A stretch of 64,000 nt of DNA from positions 35,796-99,795 of IMG/VR virus record IMGVR_UViG_3300042991_000159. One strand, given 5' to 3'. The notes under the pieces were generated by a model, which searched no databases, was not told where the DNA came from, and was given only the letters and a program-made list of their open reading frames with translations. This document shows positions 10,301 to 18,602 of this stretch, piece by piece. This DNA comes from a virus. Numbering within the stretch: position 1 is the stretch's first letter; each line of letters starts with the position of its first letter. Made by a program: the position numbers and the translations under genes.

Positions 10301-11604
10301 TCATAATCAGGATGTGTAGATTGATAAACATCAGCAGCATCATAGTATTCCCAATCTCCTTTAGCAGCAGTACCACCTGCTCCTAATCTTGTGATTGCGG
10401 CTCCATATATCAAAAAATAAGAATCATCTTCCTGATATACACGTGAGATGTTTCTACGGGTTGATAGTTCATTATAGTTAGGCTCAGTGCTTGTAGCATT
10501 TGCTCCACCAAAACGGTAAGCTCTTGCATCAAAATCTACGTTGAAATATTCTTCAACTATGTTTGATGGGAAAAGTATATTATCTTTTGTTTCAAGGAGT
10601 CCTGCTGAAAACAAAATAGTTCCTACCGTTCTAATATCTTCCAGAATTAAACTACCAAGACTTAATCCTGTATCTATAAAGATAATAGTTTCTATATTAC
10701 CACTGATTTCACGTTCATCGAAAATCCTTATCTCTGGATCATTATTGCTTGTTGTATAATGAATTGCAACAATACGTAGTCGAGTATATCCTGTAGAGTT
10801 AATATCAATAGTTCCCTTTACTGCTTTTCCGGTATCTTCGTCAAGTTCTGAACCACGATAGTTCTCCGAGGTAGTATCAACTTCAGAATAATTTACAAGA
10901 TTTATTAATCCGCTTGTAGGAGAGAATACAGTTTCTGCTCCATGCAACGAATAGAGTTGATAAACGTATTGAATTTTTCCAGCTTTAAGATTACCATTAA
11001 CAAGTTCTGTTATAACAGGTGCGGTCATTTCGATATTACCAACTACTTCAAGTTTGTCAACAGACATACTGGTAAGATCATTAGTATCAGCATTATATAC
11101 TGTATTGAGATGTCTAAGTCTATTATACCCGTCAACCCAATACACCTTTTGAACAATAGAACTTTCGTATCTAGCAATACTACTAATAAGATTTCCGGTA
11201 CATAACTCAAGATTACCTTCGTATAACAGATTTCCTCCAAGATGATAATAAGTTTCAGTAAGATTGAGAATACTCGCTAAAGTAAGGGATTCAATATCAT
11301 CAATATCAACTTTCCAAATACGATCTACAGAAGTTAGATTTGGTATAGCAGTATTGTTATCAGTAGTCCAAAGCACTAAATGATCATTCATCACTACATG
11401 ACCACAAATGTAATTGTTAGTTGATCCACTATCAGTATCTAAACGTTGTTGTGTTCCTCTTAAATTCTCTTGAGCACCACCACTTAAACCTTCCTGAGTC
11501 ACAATTCTCATATTACGTGCATCAAAATAATGTACGTTATCGTATTTTTTGATAGAAGAATCTCTATCCATTCCTTGTGAAAAGGTATTCGTTATTGTAG
11601 CCAT
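7378..11604 (-). CDS. Large tail protein, P22 gp10/crAss muzzle-like stabilization protein, 1408 aa
   Basis: The N-terminus has the signature of the tail stabilization family: MATITNTFSQGMDRD followed by DNVHYFDARNMRI. The rest is beta-rich with many aromatic and Asn/Asp turns, as expected of a propeller-like tail protein. In crAss-like phages a protein of this size in this place forms the distal tail (muzzle), beyond the ring proteins. It starts immediately after the 245-residue ring protein (its last base, 11604, overlaps) and precedes the cargo genes, which matches that order. It contains no catalytic motif I can name. The family call rests on N-terminal pattern, length and synteny. Confidence 0.8.
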   Translation of the reverse strand: MATITNTFSQGMDRDSSIKKYDNVHYFDARNMRIVTQEGLSGGAQENLRGTQQRLDTDSGSTNNYICGHVVMNDHLVLWTTDNNTAIPNLTSVDRIWKVDIDDIESLTLASILNLTETYYHLGGNLLYEGNLELCTGNLISSIARYESSIVQKVYWVDGYNRLRHLNTVYNADTNDLTSMSVDKLEVVGNIEMTAPVITELVNGNLKAGKIQYVYQLYSLHGAETVFSPTSGLINLVNYSEVDTTSENYRGSELDEDTGKAVKGTIDINSTGYTRLRIVAIHYTTSNNDPEIRIFDEREISGNIETIIFIDTGLSLGSLILEDIRTVGTILFSAGLLETKDNILFPSNIVEEYFNVDFDARAYRFGGANATSTEPNYNELSTRRNISRVYQEDDSYFLIYGAAITRLGAGGTAAKGDWEYYDAADVYQSTHPDYDQSGYGTAWSIPEDADAINKFNDLDNDGNHEYRYMYQADGIVPGGEGPNVSYKFKIKETTIDEFTGIPQELYTVPEGTVDNPSYEGYASPYNVVNYLGYHRDEIYRFGVVFFDEKGRASFVKWIADIRMPSISTISDVDMYNLTGGSGGVNQEGTIYINYEGPYNDYRIQIRGSDGNIYTFSYDNSITDFDRTMVGNIIRNMIAGHPIVGNDVTQSANVGGLWTIKWDKNPGSYYVNDYGGTYINYTETFAYTPGTAASADHTIAWYDSNVTKGNILHLQFELSNLPSEAESYQIVRVKRESADRTVMAQGIVGPTQTVSGYPRSVNWTIGSSTLDIHTFASPEVAFNKNLTQRSSDRLQEVGEFSTNVAVDTYLTDLILYRYYAVNAMNNPQLPETPGGAGSAAGDENDITSKTTIYDGKIVTQEQVEAIIGTNIFYVNNPTDHTDKGISFVFGADNTSWRSKNTAYDSARKLINYRRNSFSTIYGGLTFNNRKQNTYMVASDIQDIANTSILVFGGDTYIGMFDYLYSSWEQDSATSTQPEVIYFPVETSINLPLRLDNCYHRIFTTSDLIHESAGIWSNGIADDLVQPNDLYRYNTVYSKENDTKIFIQAPFDFVSQLEYPVRTYASDIKTTNELSDSWLNFRVNSYKDVDPQWGEITKLITVNEKLLFFQPRAFGILSVNERALLQTTQISQLSLGTSGVLDRFDYAKTNVGASDKRHVLLTANGLYWIDAINKALYKYTGGPEEVSIMKGMDSYFRSAITTPTHLQLFNDPEFNEIWVNNNVNNWSLVYNELTDAFTGFFDYYPSYVINYRDKVLGSRDHINFFKHNDVYANRGYLYGSYVDSSITLLINPQTDVAIFNNLAWLSELYAPNGTEVDSTFTRFKAWNTYQGTLAAGIALTPNVNVKRRMRKWRYAIPRARYEPDGATAKLRRDSRFRDTHLFIKLTYTNDVNDRRFVAHDIITSYTPSNK

Positions 11605-12341
11605 TATAGACCTGCGTTATTATGTAGGATTAATCTTTCTTTCTCCATAGAGTAAATAAATGAAGCATCATGGAAATCAGTGTGGATTTTAAGTCTAAGG
11701 TATCTATTCTTAATTGATTCCATTTGATCTAGAGATGGGATTTGTGCTTTACTTTGAGCTGCACCTACATACCACATCCTTTCCTGTTCAAGTTTACTAT
11801 ACTTCTGTTGCGGTAATTTTTCCTGCATCCAGAGTCTGAATCCAATTCGTTCGGCAATATATGCCTGAGTTGCCATTACGAATTTTATATCATCCGGAAT
11901 CAAAGGCATACCTAAAGCGTTTGTGGGGAATGCTTGATAATGGAGTTCTACTTCACCTTCCTCGAAAGAGGTGAATATATAGCTGTCGTTGAGAGTGTAA
12001 GTGTATTGCGATTCTCGAACATATAATTGTTCGGTGTCCTTTACGTAAGTACTTGACTTACAAAGCATCGGCATCTTGGTTTCATAATCTCTCGCAAAAC
12101 TGACAGCATGAAGATCAGAAGGTAGCGTTCCTCGGTAGTTACTGATGGTTATTGGTTCAGGCATACCTTCACTTCCATCTGTAACTTTGTCCACAAAAGA
12201 TTGTGGAGCACCAATCAAGGACATAACATCCCAAATCCATTCAATTACTTCATCATATTTGATCTCAAGATCGAACCCGTAATCCCTATAGACACGTTCG
12301 ATTATAAAACTTACATCAACATATTTTCCTGTTAGACTCAT
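11604..12341 (-). CDS. Tail connector/ring protein, 245 aa
   Basis: Mixed helical and beta protein with a helical N-terminus (VSFIIERVYRDYGF) and a C-terminus rich in helices and Arg/Lys. The pattern and length are those of head-to-tail adaptor proteins (P22 gp4 / T7 gp11 type), and the gene lies directly upstream of the big tail protein with a 1-base overlap. In crAss-like phages several ring proteins of about 200-250 residues stack below the portal. I infer it is one of these; which ring cannot be decided by eye. Confidence 0.75.
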   Translation of the reverse strand: MSLTGKYVDVSFIIERVYRDYGFDLEIKYDEVIEWIWDVMSLIGAPQSFVDKVTDGSEGMPEPITISNYRGTLPSDLHAVSFARDYETKMPMLCKSSTYVKDTEQLYVRESQYTYTLNDSYIFTSFEEGEVELHYQAFPTNALGMPLIPDDIKFVMATQAYIAERIGFRLWMQEKLPQQKYSKLEQERMWYVGAAQSKAQIPSLDQMESIKNRYLRLKIHTDFHDASFIYSMEKERLILHNNAGL

Positions 12342-12351
12342 GTTTTAATAA

Positions 12352-12678
12352 TTAGAATGATGGTTTGTCTATCCAACTAAACATCTTTGCGTCTTTAGTT
12401 GTAAGTTCTCCTTCTTCTTTTTCATCTCCTCCTTCTTTGAAAGGATTGGTAAGACTGACTTTTTCTTCTCTTTCACTAATGTATTCTCCGGATTCTTTCC
12501 CCTCTTCATCTCTGGGAGTACCGTATTTCTCTTCGACAATTATATATCCACCCTCAACTTTTTTTACTTCAACACTATGATGAATACCTTTCTTATCCCA
12601 AGATTTACGAAAAGTTACAGTTTCTTTACCTTCTTTGTCAATCTCCTTACTGACATTGGTTCTAGTTTTTTCGCTCAT
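12352..12678 (-). CDS. Small charged protein, 108 aa
   Basis: Not recognised. Very rich in Glu and Lys with a central beta-like stretch (HHSVEVKKVEGGYIIVEEKYG), ending MFSWIDKPSF. It overlaps the upstream gene by 17 bases and lies 10 bases before the ring protein, so it is clearly part of the connector operon. Its acidity and size would suit an assembly cofactor or minor virion protein, but this is inference. Confidence 0.7.
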   Translation of the reverse strand: MSEKTRTNVSKEIDKEGKETVTFRKSWDKKGIHHSVEVKKVEGGYIIVEEKYGTPRDEEGKESGEYISEREEKVSLTNPFKEGGDEKEEGELTTKDAKMFSWIDKPSF

Positions 12679-13195
12679 AATTCTGATACTTTAGTTTTTG
12701 TTCATAATAATCTACATCTAAATTTTCATTAAAAATCGCCTCTGACAATTTTCTTTTATTTGCTCTGCTCATGGTGAGAGAATATGCAGTTTGATTAGGA
12801 ATCCCACAAGTACTCTTATCCCAAAACCATTTACAGTTGTAACCACCAAAATGTTTATTTAAGTGGAAAACCAACCTTTTTTCTTTCTTAGCACTCTCGT
12901 CCCTTTCCCAGAGTTCTTTAGTCGATTTCCAATCTGGTCGCAAATATCTTTTATCAATACTTCCATCCGGATTCATCTTCACCTTTATCTTTTGTTTCCT
13001 AATGCCTACAGAACCCAATCTGAAGGGCATGGTGAAGTCTTTTCCCTCTTCGACGATACCTTGTGTCACTTTACCTATAAAGTCTGTCCAAACGTCTCTA
13101 AAGAGCTTAAACGGGACAGGATTATCAGAGTATGATTTATAAAATTTATATGCATCTCTAATACCAAACTTATTTGAGTGTATCGTCTCCATCAT
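12662..13195 (-). CDS. Conserved basic protein of the connector cluster, 177 aa
   Basis: Lys/Arg-rich protein with the pattern YKFYK, FRDVWTDFI, then a Phe/Leu-Gly loop and a basic middle (residues about 65-110). A Trp/Cys-containing segment (YNCKWFWDKSTCG) precedes a basic C-terminus. I recall similar proteins beside the ring-protein genes of crAss-like phages, without known function. The strong positive charge would suit contact with packaged DNA or with RNA. It begins MM; either Met could start. It overlaps the upstream gene by 26 bases. Confidence 0.75.
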   Translation of the reverse strand: MMETIHSNKFGIRDAYKFYKSYSDNPVPFKLFRDVWTDFIGKVTQGIVEEGKDFTMPFRLGSVGIRKQKIKVKMNPDGSIDKRYLRPDWKSTKELWERDESAKKEKRLVFHLNKHFGGYNCKWFWDKSTCGIPNQTAYSLTMSRANKRKLSEAIFNENLDVDYYEQKLKYQNYERKN

Positions 13196-13874
13196 TTATT
13201 TTATCACTTGGAGCTTGTGCTTCCATTCCAAGTTTTTCCTTTAAGATTATATTTTCAATATCTTCTTTCATTGATCTGCTTATCGGATAAGCTCTATCAT
13301 CAGAATAAAGAGAATCACCGTTATTATCTAAAAAAGTAGCAACCTGAGAAGGATTCTGAAATACTCCTAGTATATCAATAAATTGAACAGCCTTATGATA
13401 TGATCCACTATTGCTAATCAAATATATTTTGTTATCTCTAAGAAAGGCAAAAATGCGATCCTTATTAAATCTCCCGTTTCCTGAATATAGTGCCCTATCG
13501 TAACTAACTAAGTTATAAGGTGTTGCAAGTTTATCAGCAGGTCCAATACGTATGAAAGTTCCTTCATAATTTGTTCTGTCAATCGTAGGAGGAATTTCAC
13601 GTACTGTTCTGTACATATAACGACCAGCTTTTATAGTCGAATGAGCAGATGCATCTACCGCTTCAATTTCAAGAGCACCTAAAGATTGAGTATATACATC
13701 ATCAATTACTCTTAAGTTCTTATCAAATTTCTGTTTTAATAATCTTGCACGAGTGCTATGAATCAAATCTTTGATATGGTCTAACGAAATATCGTCGTCG
13801 TCAGTGAGTTTCCCCCTGACGACTTCGAATATTCCGTATGCAATTTGGTTAAGTGTTACGTTGTGTAATTCCAT
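13170..13874 (-). CDS. Ring/connector protein, 234 aa
   Basis: Begins MELHNVTLNQIAYGIFEVVRG, followed by a helix with IHSTRARLLKQ (residues about 35-50) and a beta-rich core. This N-terminus is typical of a conserved structural protein next to the muzzle-type gene in crAss-like phages, where it forms one of the tail rings. The C-terminus is acidic and probably flexible. It starts one base before the stop of the 102-residue gene and overlaps the next gene by 26 bases, consistent with translational coupling in the tail operon. Confidence 0.75.
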   Translation of the reverse strand: MELHNVTLNQIAYGIFEVVRGKLTDDDDISLDHIKDLIHSTRARLLKQKFDKNLRVIDDVYTQSLGALEIEAVDASAHSTIKAGRYMYRTVREIPPTIDRTNYEGTFIRIGPADKLATPYNLVSYDRALYSGNGRFNKDRIFAFLRDNKIYLISNSGSYHKAVQFIDILGVFQNPSQVATFLDNNGDSLYSDDRAYPISRSMKEDIENIILKEKLGMEAQAPSDKINDGDDTLK

Positions 13875-14183
13875 TTATTTTTCTTTAAACTTTTTATAAA
13901 GAGTATATTGAGCAAAAGTTAATTCCTCTTTTTCATTTAGTTTATCTAAAGCGGCAACTAATAAATCTTTTTGGACTTTTGTAAACTTAAAAGGAATTGG
14001 TTTTGCACCTTCAGCATTCCAACGAATGTTGTTACTTTCTTGTTTAATTTCAAACTTTATGATCTCTTCTTCACTAGGATAAAGTACACTCCTAAGAGCC
14101 TCGATAGTTTTCATCGTTTCAAAATTTCCTTTTTCAGGAAGTAAATTTACAGCAGTTAGCCTTTCTTGAACATTTAGTTCCAT
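13875..14183 (-). CDS. Small alpha-helical protein, 102 aa
   Basis: Not recognised. Mostly helical with charged repeats and no cysteines or membrane segment. The start is supported by a clear Shine-Dalgarno-like AAAAGGAG about 5 bases upstream of the ATG on the coding strand, unusual for a Bacteroidetes-type phage. It lies between the fibre genes and the ring proteins, so a minor structural or assembly role is likely. Confidence 0.7.
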   Translation of the reverse strand: MELNVQERLTAVNLLPEKGNFETMKTIEALRSVLYPSEEEIIKFEIKQESNNIRWNAEGAKPIPFKFTKVQKDLLVAALDKLNEKEELTFAQYTLYKKFKEK

Positions 14184-14199
14184 AATTCTCCTTTTTTAA

Positions 14200-14481
14200 T
14201 TAAAACTTAATCATATAATTAGTACCACAAATATTATTAATATGTTGTGCTACATCTCTTGCTTCTTCGGTAGTGAAGAAGTTTACGTTTTCGTAATCAT
14301 CTGTATCGAAATAATCAACCAGTATTCTTACGAGATATTTTAAAATACGAAATTTCATTTCATAACAAAGCAAATCAGTTCTTCCAAGTCGCTGTGCATT
14401 AGCGAGATTGCTTCCATAATCAACGAACACACTTCTAATGTTATACAGGAAAGCGTTGATTTCTTCAGTTGTTGCAGCCAT
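14200..14481 (-). CDS. Small protein of tail operon, 93 aa
   Basis: Not recognised. Helical N-terminal half, then a motif YFDTDDYENVNFFTTEEARDV. The size, the 16-base gap to the next gene and the shared strand place it in the tail operon. No domain, signal peptide or membrane segment is visible. Confidence 0.65.
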   Translation of the reverse strand: MAATTEEINAFLYNIRSVFVDYGSNLANAQRLGRTDLLCYEMKFRILKYLVRILVDYFDTDDYENVNFFTTEEARDVAQHINNICGTNYMIKF

Positions 14482-14547
14482 AGATATTCAAATTATTAGT
14501 AAAATTAGTAAAATTATTCGATATAATTATAATTAGATTCATAAAGA

Positions 14548-14823
14548 CTAACTATTAGATTCAAATAATGTATCAGGTAATACTGAAGTATCAACAGCTA
14601 AAGCTAAAGCTATAACCTTTTTGAAAAACGCTTTAATTATAGTAAGGTTAGTAGTGGAAGCGTTTGCGATCTCTTCAGTTAAATCGACTGATACTGTTAT
14701 CACTTTATCAGTACTTCCCATAATATTAATGGTCACAAGAGCTGTTTTTTCTTCTATTAAAAAAGTCACTTCTTTTATGAGATGAGATTCTTCTACTTGT
14801 GGGATTATCTTATTTATTATCAT
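14548..14823 (-). CDS. Small beta-rich protein after the S74 fibre, 91 aa
   Basis: Alternating hydrophobic pattern (EVTFLIEEKTALVTINIMG) suggests a beta sandwich, followed by a helix rich in Ala. It overlaps the stop of the 1258-residue fibre by 4 bases, so it is probably co-translated with it. A fibre chaperone or small tail component is plausible, but I recognise no family. Confidence 0.65.
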   Translation of the reverse strand: MIINKIIPQVEESHLIKEVTFLIEEKTALVTINIMGSTDKVITVSVDLTEEIANASTTNLTIIKAFFKKVIALALAVDTSVLPDTLFESNS

Positions 14824-17800
14824 TTTGTTAAATTTTTAATTATGCTTTTAAGTTCTCTTATTTCTTTTTTCAATTTATTGATCTCAAAATTATGATCTTT
14901 TACTCCTTCTACAAGTAAAGCGCAAACAGCACGATCGTCAATGTTATAATAACCTGTATCTGCTATTTCCATAACTGCTTCAGGAAGAACTTCCATTAAA
15001 TCTTGTGCTATAACAGATGCTCTCCTTCCGATCATTGATTGACCTGTAATACGACTTCCAAGTTCATTATATTGATATGTAATACCCTTTAATCCGAGTA
15101 ATCTACCCATTGGATTAAGAATGGGTTGAATATCATTTTTAAACCTGATATCAGATGATTCTGCTACTACTCCTATTTCTTCCCATGAATTATTATTAGT
15201 AACCAATCTATACGATTTTGAATTCGGAGATTTTGCCGCCATAGCTAATACAGAAGCATAAAGACCTGAATAATAATAAGAACTTGATCCAAGCGATAAT
15301 CCGCTTGCTGTATTTGGTCTTAGATATGTTCCATCAAGATATAATTCAGCTGTCCCTGCAACATAAAATATATGTCTTGTACTTGCAAGACTCCATCCAG
15401 ACCTGTATGTTGCAGTAGAATCATATATTCCAAATAACATTTCCCCGGCATTGTTGCTACCAAATCTATTAATGTTTATTTGGGCAATACGTTTATCGGT
15501 ATAAGAAGAAGCTTCGTTATGAAACGAAAATCCAGTAACCCATGTATCTGTTGTCTGATTCCCTCCCATCTCTATAGAGGTATTGGTAGCTGTTCCTGTT
15601 TTTGCAAGTGTTATAGTTCCTTCAAATGATGAAATATATTGAGTTGTTTTGTCTCCTATTATTAAATAGCTTCCAGTAACTAATACATTTTGTGCAGCTG
15701 TTACCTGTATAGCTTCAGTAAGTGTACCTGAAGTATTAGCTGTATAAAATCTAAGTTTACCAGCATCATTATCTCCATCTCTTTCTGCTCTTATTAGTGC
15801 TATTCTTTCATTAGTTACAGCTGATGCTGTATTACAAAAACTTACATCAGCAACAGCAAGTGCATCACTTGTGTTATTCCCGACTATTATAATTCCTGCC
15901 GATTCAGAAGTTCCCGTAGCTGCTACCTGTATATAATTAGTAACTGTATTGGCTATTAAACTCCCCGTATCACCTACTCGCAGATTATCGGAAACATACA
16001 TTACAGTCCCATCAAAAGAACAATTTGCTTCTGCATTAAGAGCGTCTGTTGTTGCTGTTGCTGTAACAATCCTGTTGTTTGCTTGGTTCGCTACAGAAAC
16101 ACCACCTCCTCCGCTTGCTTCGATAACATTCCCAGAAGCATCAACCGCCAGATAATATGCTACTGTTCCTGTATATGTACCAACTCCATATTGAACTAAA
16201 TCCAGATCACCATATAATGCGTTCCCTGTTGCAGTAGTGGCAAGCATTCCTGTATTATTATAATACAATGTTGTAGCCCCATTTGCAACTGCTGAAATAA
16301 AAGCATCTGACACATTTACATACATTGTAAATGTACCAGTTGTGTATGCTTGTAACGATGAACTACCAAGATATACAGCTGTTCCTCCTGTGTTTATTCC
16401 TAAATCTGTTCCGTTATAAGTGAGTCCATTATTTCCTTCAATGGTAGAACCGTCTGTCCATACGGCAACATAATTATTAGCAGGAGTACCTGATATCTGA
16501 ACACCACCAGATGTACCATATGTAAGTAATCCAGTAGTAGTATTGTAATAAACTACGTTAGTTTCTGATCCTTTAGCTAATAATGCTCCGGCTCCTCCTG
16601 TACCAAAATAAAGTTGACCAACAGTAGAACCAACAGATGTTCCACCATAAAAATAAATATTACCTCCTCTTCCACCACCTACTCCTACTGATGCTCCTGA
16701 ACCAAATGTTAAATCTCCTCCTGTATGCGCTGGATTTGTACTTGATGTAGCTCCACTTGTAAATGTAACGTGTAATCCAGATGCTGATGTAACAGAATTT
16801 ACATTAGTATAAAAATAACTACCATCATTAACGAATGAAAATCCAGCAGTAAAACCAGTAGCATATATACCCAATGAAGATATAAAGTTAGTTGAAGTGT
16901 TATTAAACCTTAATCTTTCAACTGAATTTTGATAATATGAAAGATAATCACCTGCATTATATGCAAAATAATTTGTAGCATCTGAAAATTGTAATTGTTC
17001 ACCTACTGCAAGTCTTACATCATCTCCAGAAACTGATGGGGAAATAACATTAGAAGTTACTGTCCAAGGAGATGCTCCTGAAGTACTGGTACTTAAAGAA
17101 GTCCAACCACCATTTATATAAGCTCTAAACTGATGATCAGTAGAATCATAAGCAATGGTTCCATTTACTACAGTAGTAAGATTTGTATCCGGATCAGTAT
17201 CACTCATTATTCTTACTCCCATAAGAAGTCCTGCATGAAGTACCGTAGTACCTCCAAACATTACCTTAAATGAGTTAGCGTTTGCATTTGTGGGAGTGCT
17301 TCCATACCCCATTATAATTGAACCTCCACCAGTAGCTACACAATCATATCCATAAGCTGCTGCTCCTGCTGCTGAAGATAGAGCTTGTGCTCCTATTGCT
17401 ACTGTATTGGCTGCTGTTGGTCTTGCCCAATATCCCACACCAGTAGAATAATCTCCAGTAGCTGTTGTGCTTGTACCTATTCCTACGCTACTATTCCCGG
17501 CAGCAGTACCACTTCTTCCTATACTCATAGCGTGATGTCCCATACTTGCTGTTGAAAAGTTTCCTTGCATTTTAATTATAGGAGCCAATACACCGGCAGA
17601 AACAGATTGTATTTGAAATAAAGAATCTTCACTTCCCGGTGCAGAAACATCTACTAATACGTGCTCTATTCTTACTACTTCATAAGAACCTGAATCATCC
17701 TCCACAGAAAGAGTTATGTATCCTCCTATTCCATCACCAGCTGTACCTGAAGTGGTTCTTCTAAATTCTGCTATCTCAATCGAGGTATTAGTTGAGGCAT

Positions 17801-18596
17801 CATCTATAATATAAGGGAAAAGTGAAAGAGAAGCAGAAAGGCTGGCCACCGATCTCTTAGTTACTAATCCAGTTGAATCATCAATAGCCAATATATGATC
17901 TTCTGCATCATCTGAACCCAAAGCAGGAATATAAACAACCCCGGTTTCTCTAATATCAAATGTAAGTGTATTAGTTGCATTTGCTACTCTTACTGTACTT
18001 GTAAGATTACTGTTAGTATCTCTAATAGATAAAAAAGTAGTACCGGAAGAATAGTCTCCTATTACTACAATTGGGGATGTTGCAGAAGAAGATAAAAATA
18101 AAATATTAGGAGATGTAATATGACCATTATTAGAAGAGGTTGTAGTTAAATTAAGACCTAATATAGAATTATACTGTAGTCTAAGTTCTCCTGTATCAGT
18201 AGCACCACCATTAATTGTTAAACAATGATCCGTACTATCCCATACTAAATTGGCGTCTGATTGAATATCTCCTGAAGCAGAACCAAAAACAAGATATTGA
18301 TTAGTTGCTGTTCCCCAAGATACATCTCCATAACCTAATCCAGCAAGATAATCAACTACTGCACCCGAAGTTGGAATATGAGTATCGTCATCTGTAATAG
18401 TAGTTTCAATAGTATCTACGAATGCACCCGAAGTAAGTGCCATTCCACTCGAAGTAAGTGTCATGACATTTACCGAGTTTGCGTATATATCAAGAGTTCC
18501 TGCGGAAGTTTCTGTTATATACGATGTTGTACTTGCAAAAATTAAATTGCACGCAGCATTCGTAAGTTGAATACTTGATTCTATAGGAATTGCCAT
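14820..18596 (-). CDS. Tail fibre with YadA-like repeats and C-terminal S74 chaperone domain, 1258 aa
   Basis: Long Ser/Thr/Gly-rich beta protein. Residues about 352-433 carry repeats of the trimeric adhesin head type (SVGIGTSTTATGDYS, then NTVAIGAQALSSAAG). The last 112 residues (from about 1147) are an intramolecular chaperone of the peptidase S74 family: SSDIRFKNDIQPI at its start, a GITYQY beta strand, and a terminal coiled coil KLKKEIRELKSII. Known S74 domains trimerise the fibre and cut themselves off just before the S-D-x-R motif. It lies 6 bases after the 667-residue fibre gene and is the best candidate for host-receptor binding in this cluster. Confidence 0.9.
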   Translation of the reverse strand: MAIPIESSIQLTNAACNLIFASTTSYITETSAGTLDIYANSVNVMTLTSSGMALTSGAFVDTIETTITDDDTHIPTSGAVVDYLAGLGYGDVSWGTATNQYLVFGSASGDIQSDANLVWDSTDHCLTINGGATDTGELRLQYNSILGLNLTTTSSNNGHITSPNILFLSSSATSPIVVIGDYSSGTTFLSIRDTNSNLTSTVRVANATNTLTFDIRETGVVYIPALGSDDAEDHILAIDDSTGLVTKRSVASLSASLSLFPYIIDDASTNTSIEIAEFRRTTSGTAGDGIGGYITLSVEDDSGSYEVVRIEHVLVDVSAPGSEDSLFQIQSVSAGVLAPIIKMQGNFSTASMGHHAMSIGRSGTAAGNSSVGIGTSTTATGDYSTGVGYWARPTAANTVAIGAQALSSAAGAAAYGYDCVATGGGSIIMGYGSTPTNANANSFKVMFGGTTVLHAGLLMGVRIMSDTDPDTNLTTVVNGTIAYDSTDHQFRAYINGGWTSLSTSTSGASPWTVTSNVISPSVSGDDVRLAVGEQLQFSDATNYFAYNAGDYLSYYQNSVERLRFNNTSTNFISSLGIYATGFTAGFSFVNDGSYFYTNVNSVTSASGLHVTFTSGATSSTNPAHTGGDLTFGSGASVGVGGGRGGNIYFYGGTSVGSTVGQLYFGTGGAGALLAKGSETNVVYYNTTTGLLTYGTSGGVQISGTPANNYVAVWTDGSTIEGNNGLTYNGTDLGINTGGTAVYLGSSSLQAYTTGTFTMYVNVSDAFISAVANGATTLYYNNTGMLATTATGNALYGDLDLVQYGVGTYTGTVAYYLAVDASGNVIEASGGGGVSVANQANNRIVTATATTDALNAEANCSFDGTVMYVSDNLRVGDTGSLIANTVTNYIQVAATGTSESAGIIIVGNNTSDALAVADVSFCNTASAVTNERIALIRAERDGDNDAGKLRFYTANTSGTLTEAIQVTAAQNVLVTGSYLIIGDKTTQYISSFEGTITLAKTGTATNTSIEMGGNQTTDTWVTGFSFHNEASSYTDKRIAQININRFGSNNAGEMLFGIYDSTATYRSGWSLASTRHIFYVAGTAELYLDGTYLRPNTASGLSLGSSSYYYSGLYASVLAMAAKSPNSKSYRLVTNNNSWEEIGVVAESSDIRFKNDIQPILNPMGRLLGLKGITYQYNELGSRITGQSMIGRRASVIAQDLMEVLPEAVMEIADTGYYNIDDRAVCALLVEGVKDHNFEINKLKKEIRELKSIIKNLTK

Positions 18597-18602
18597 ATGT
18601 TC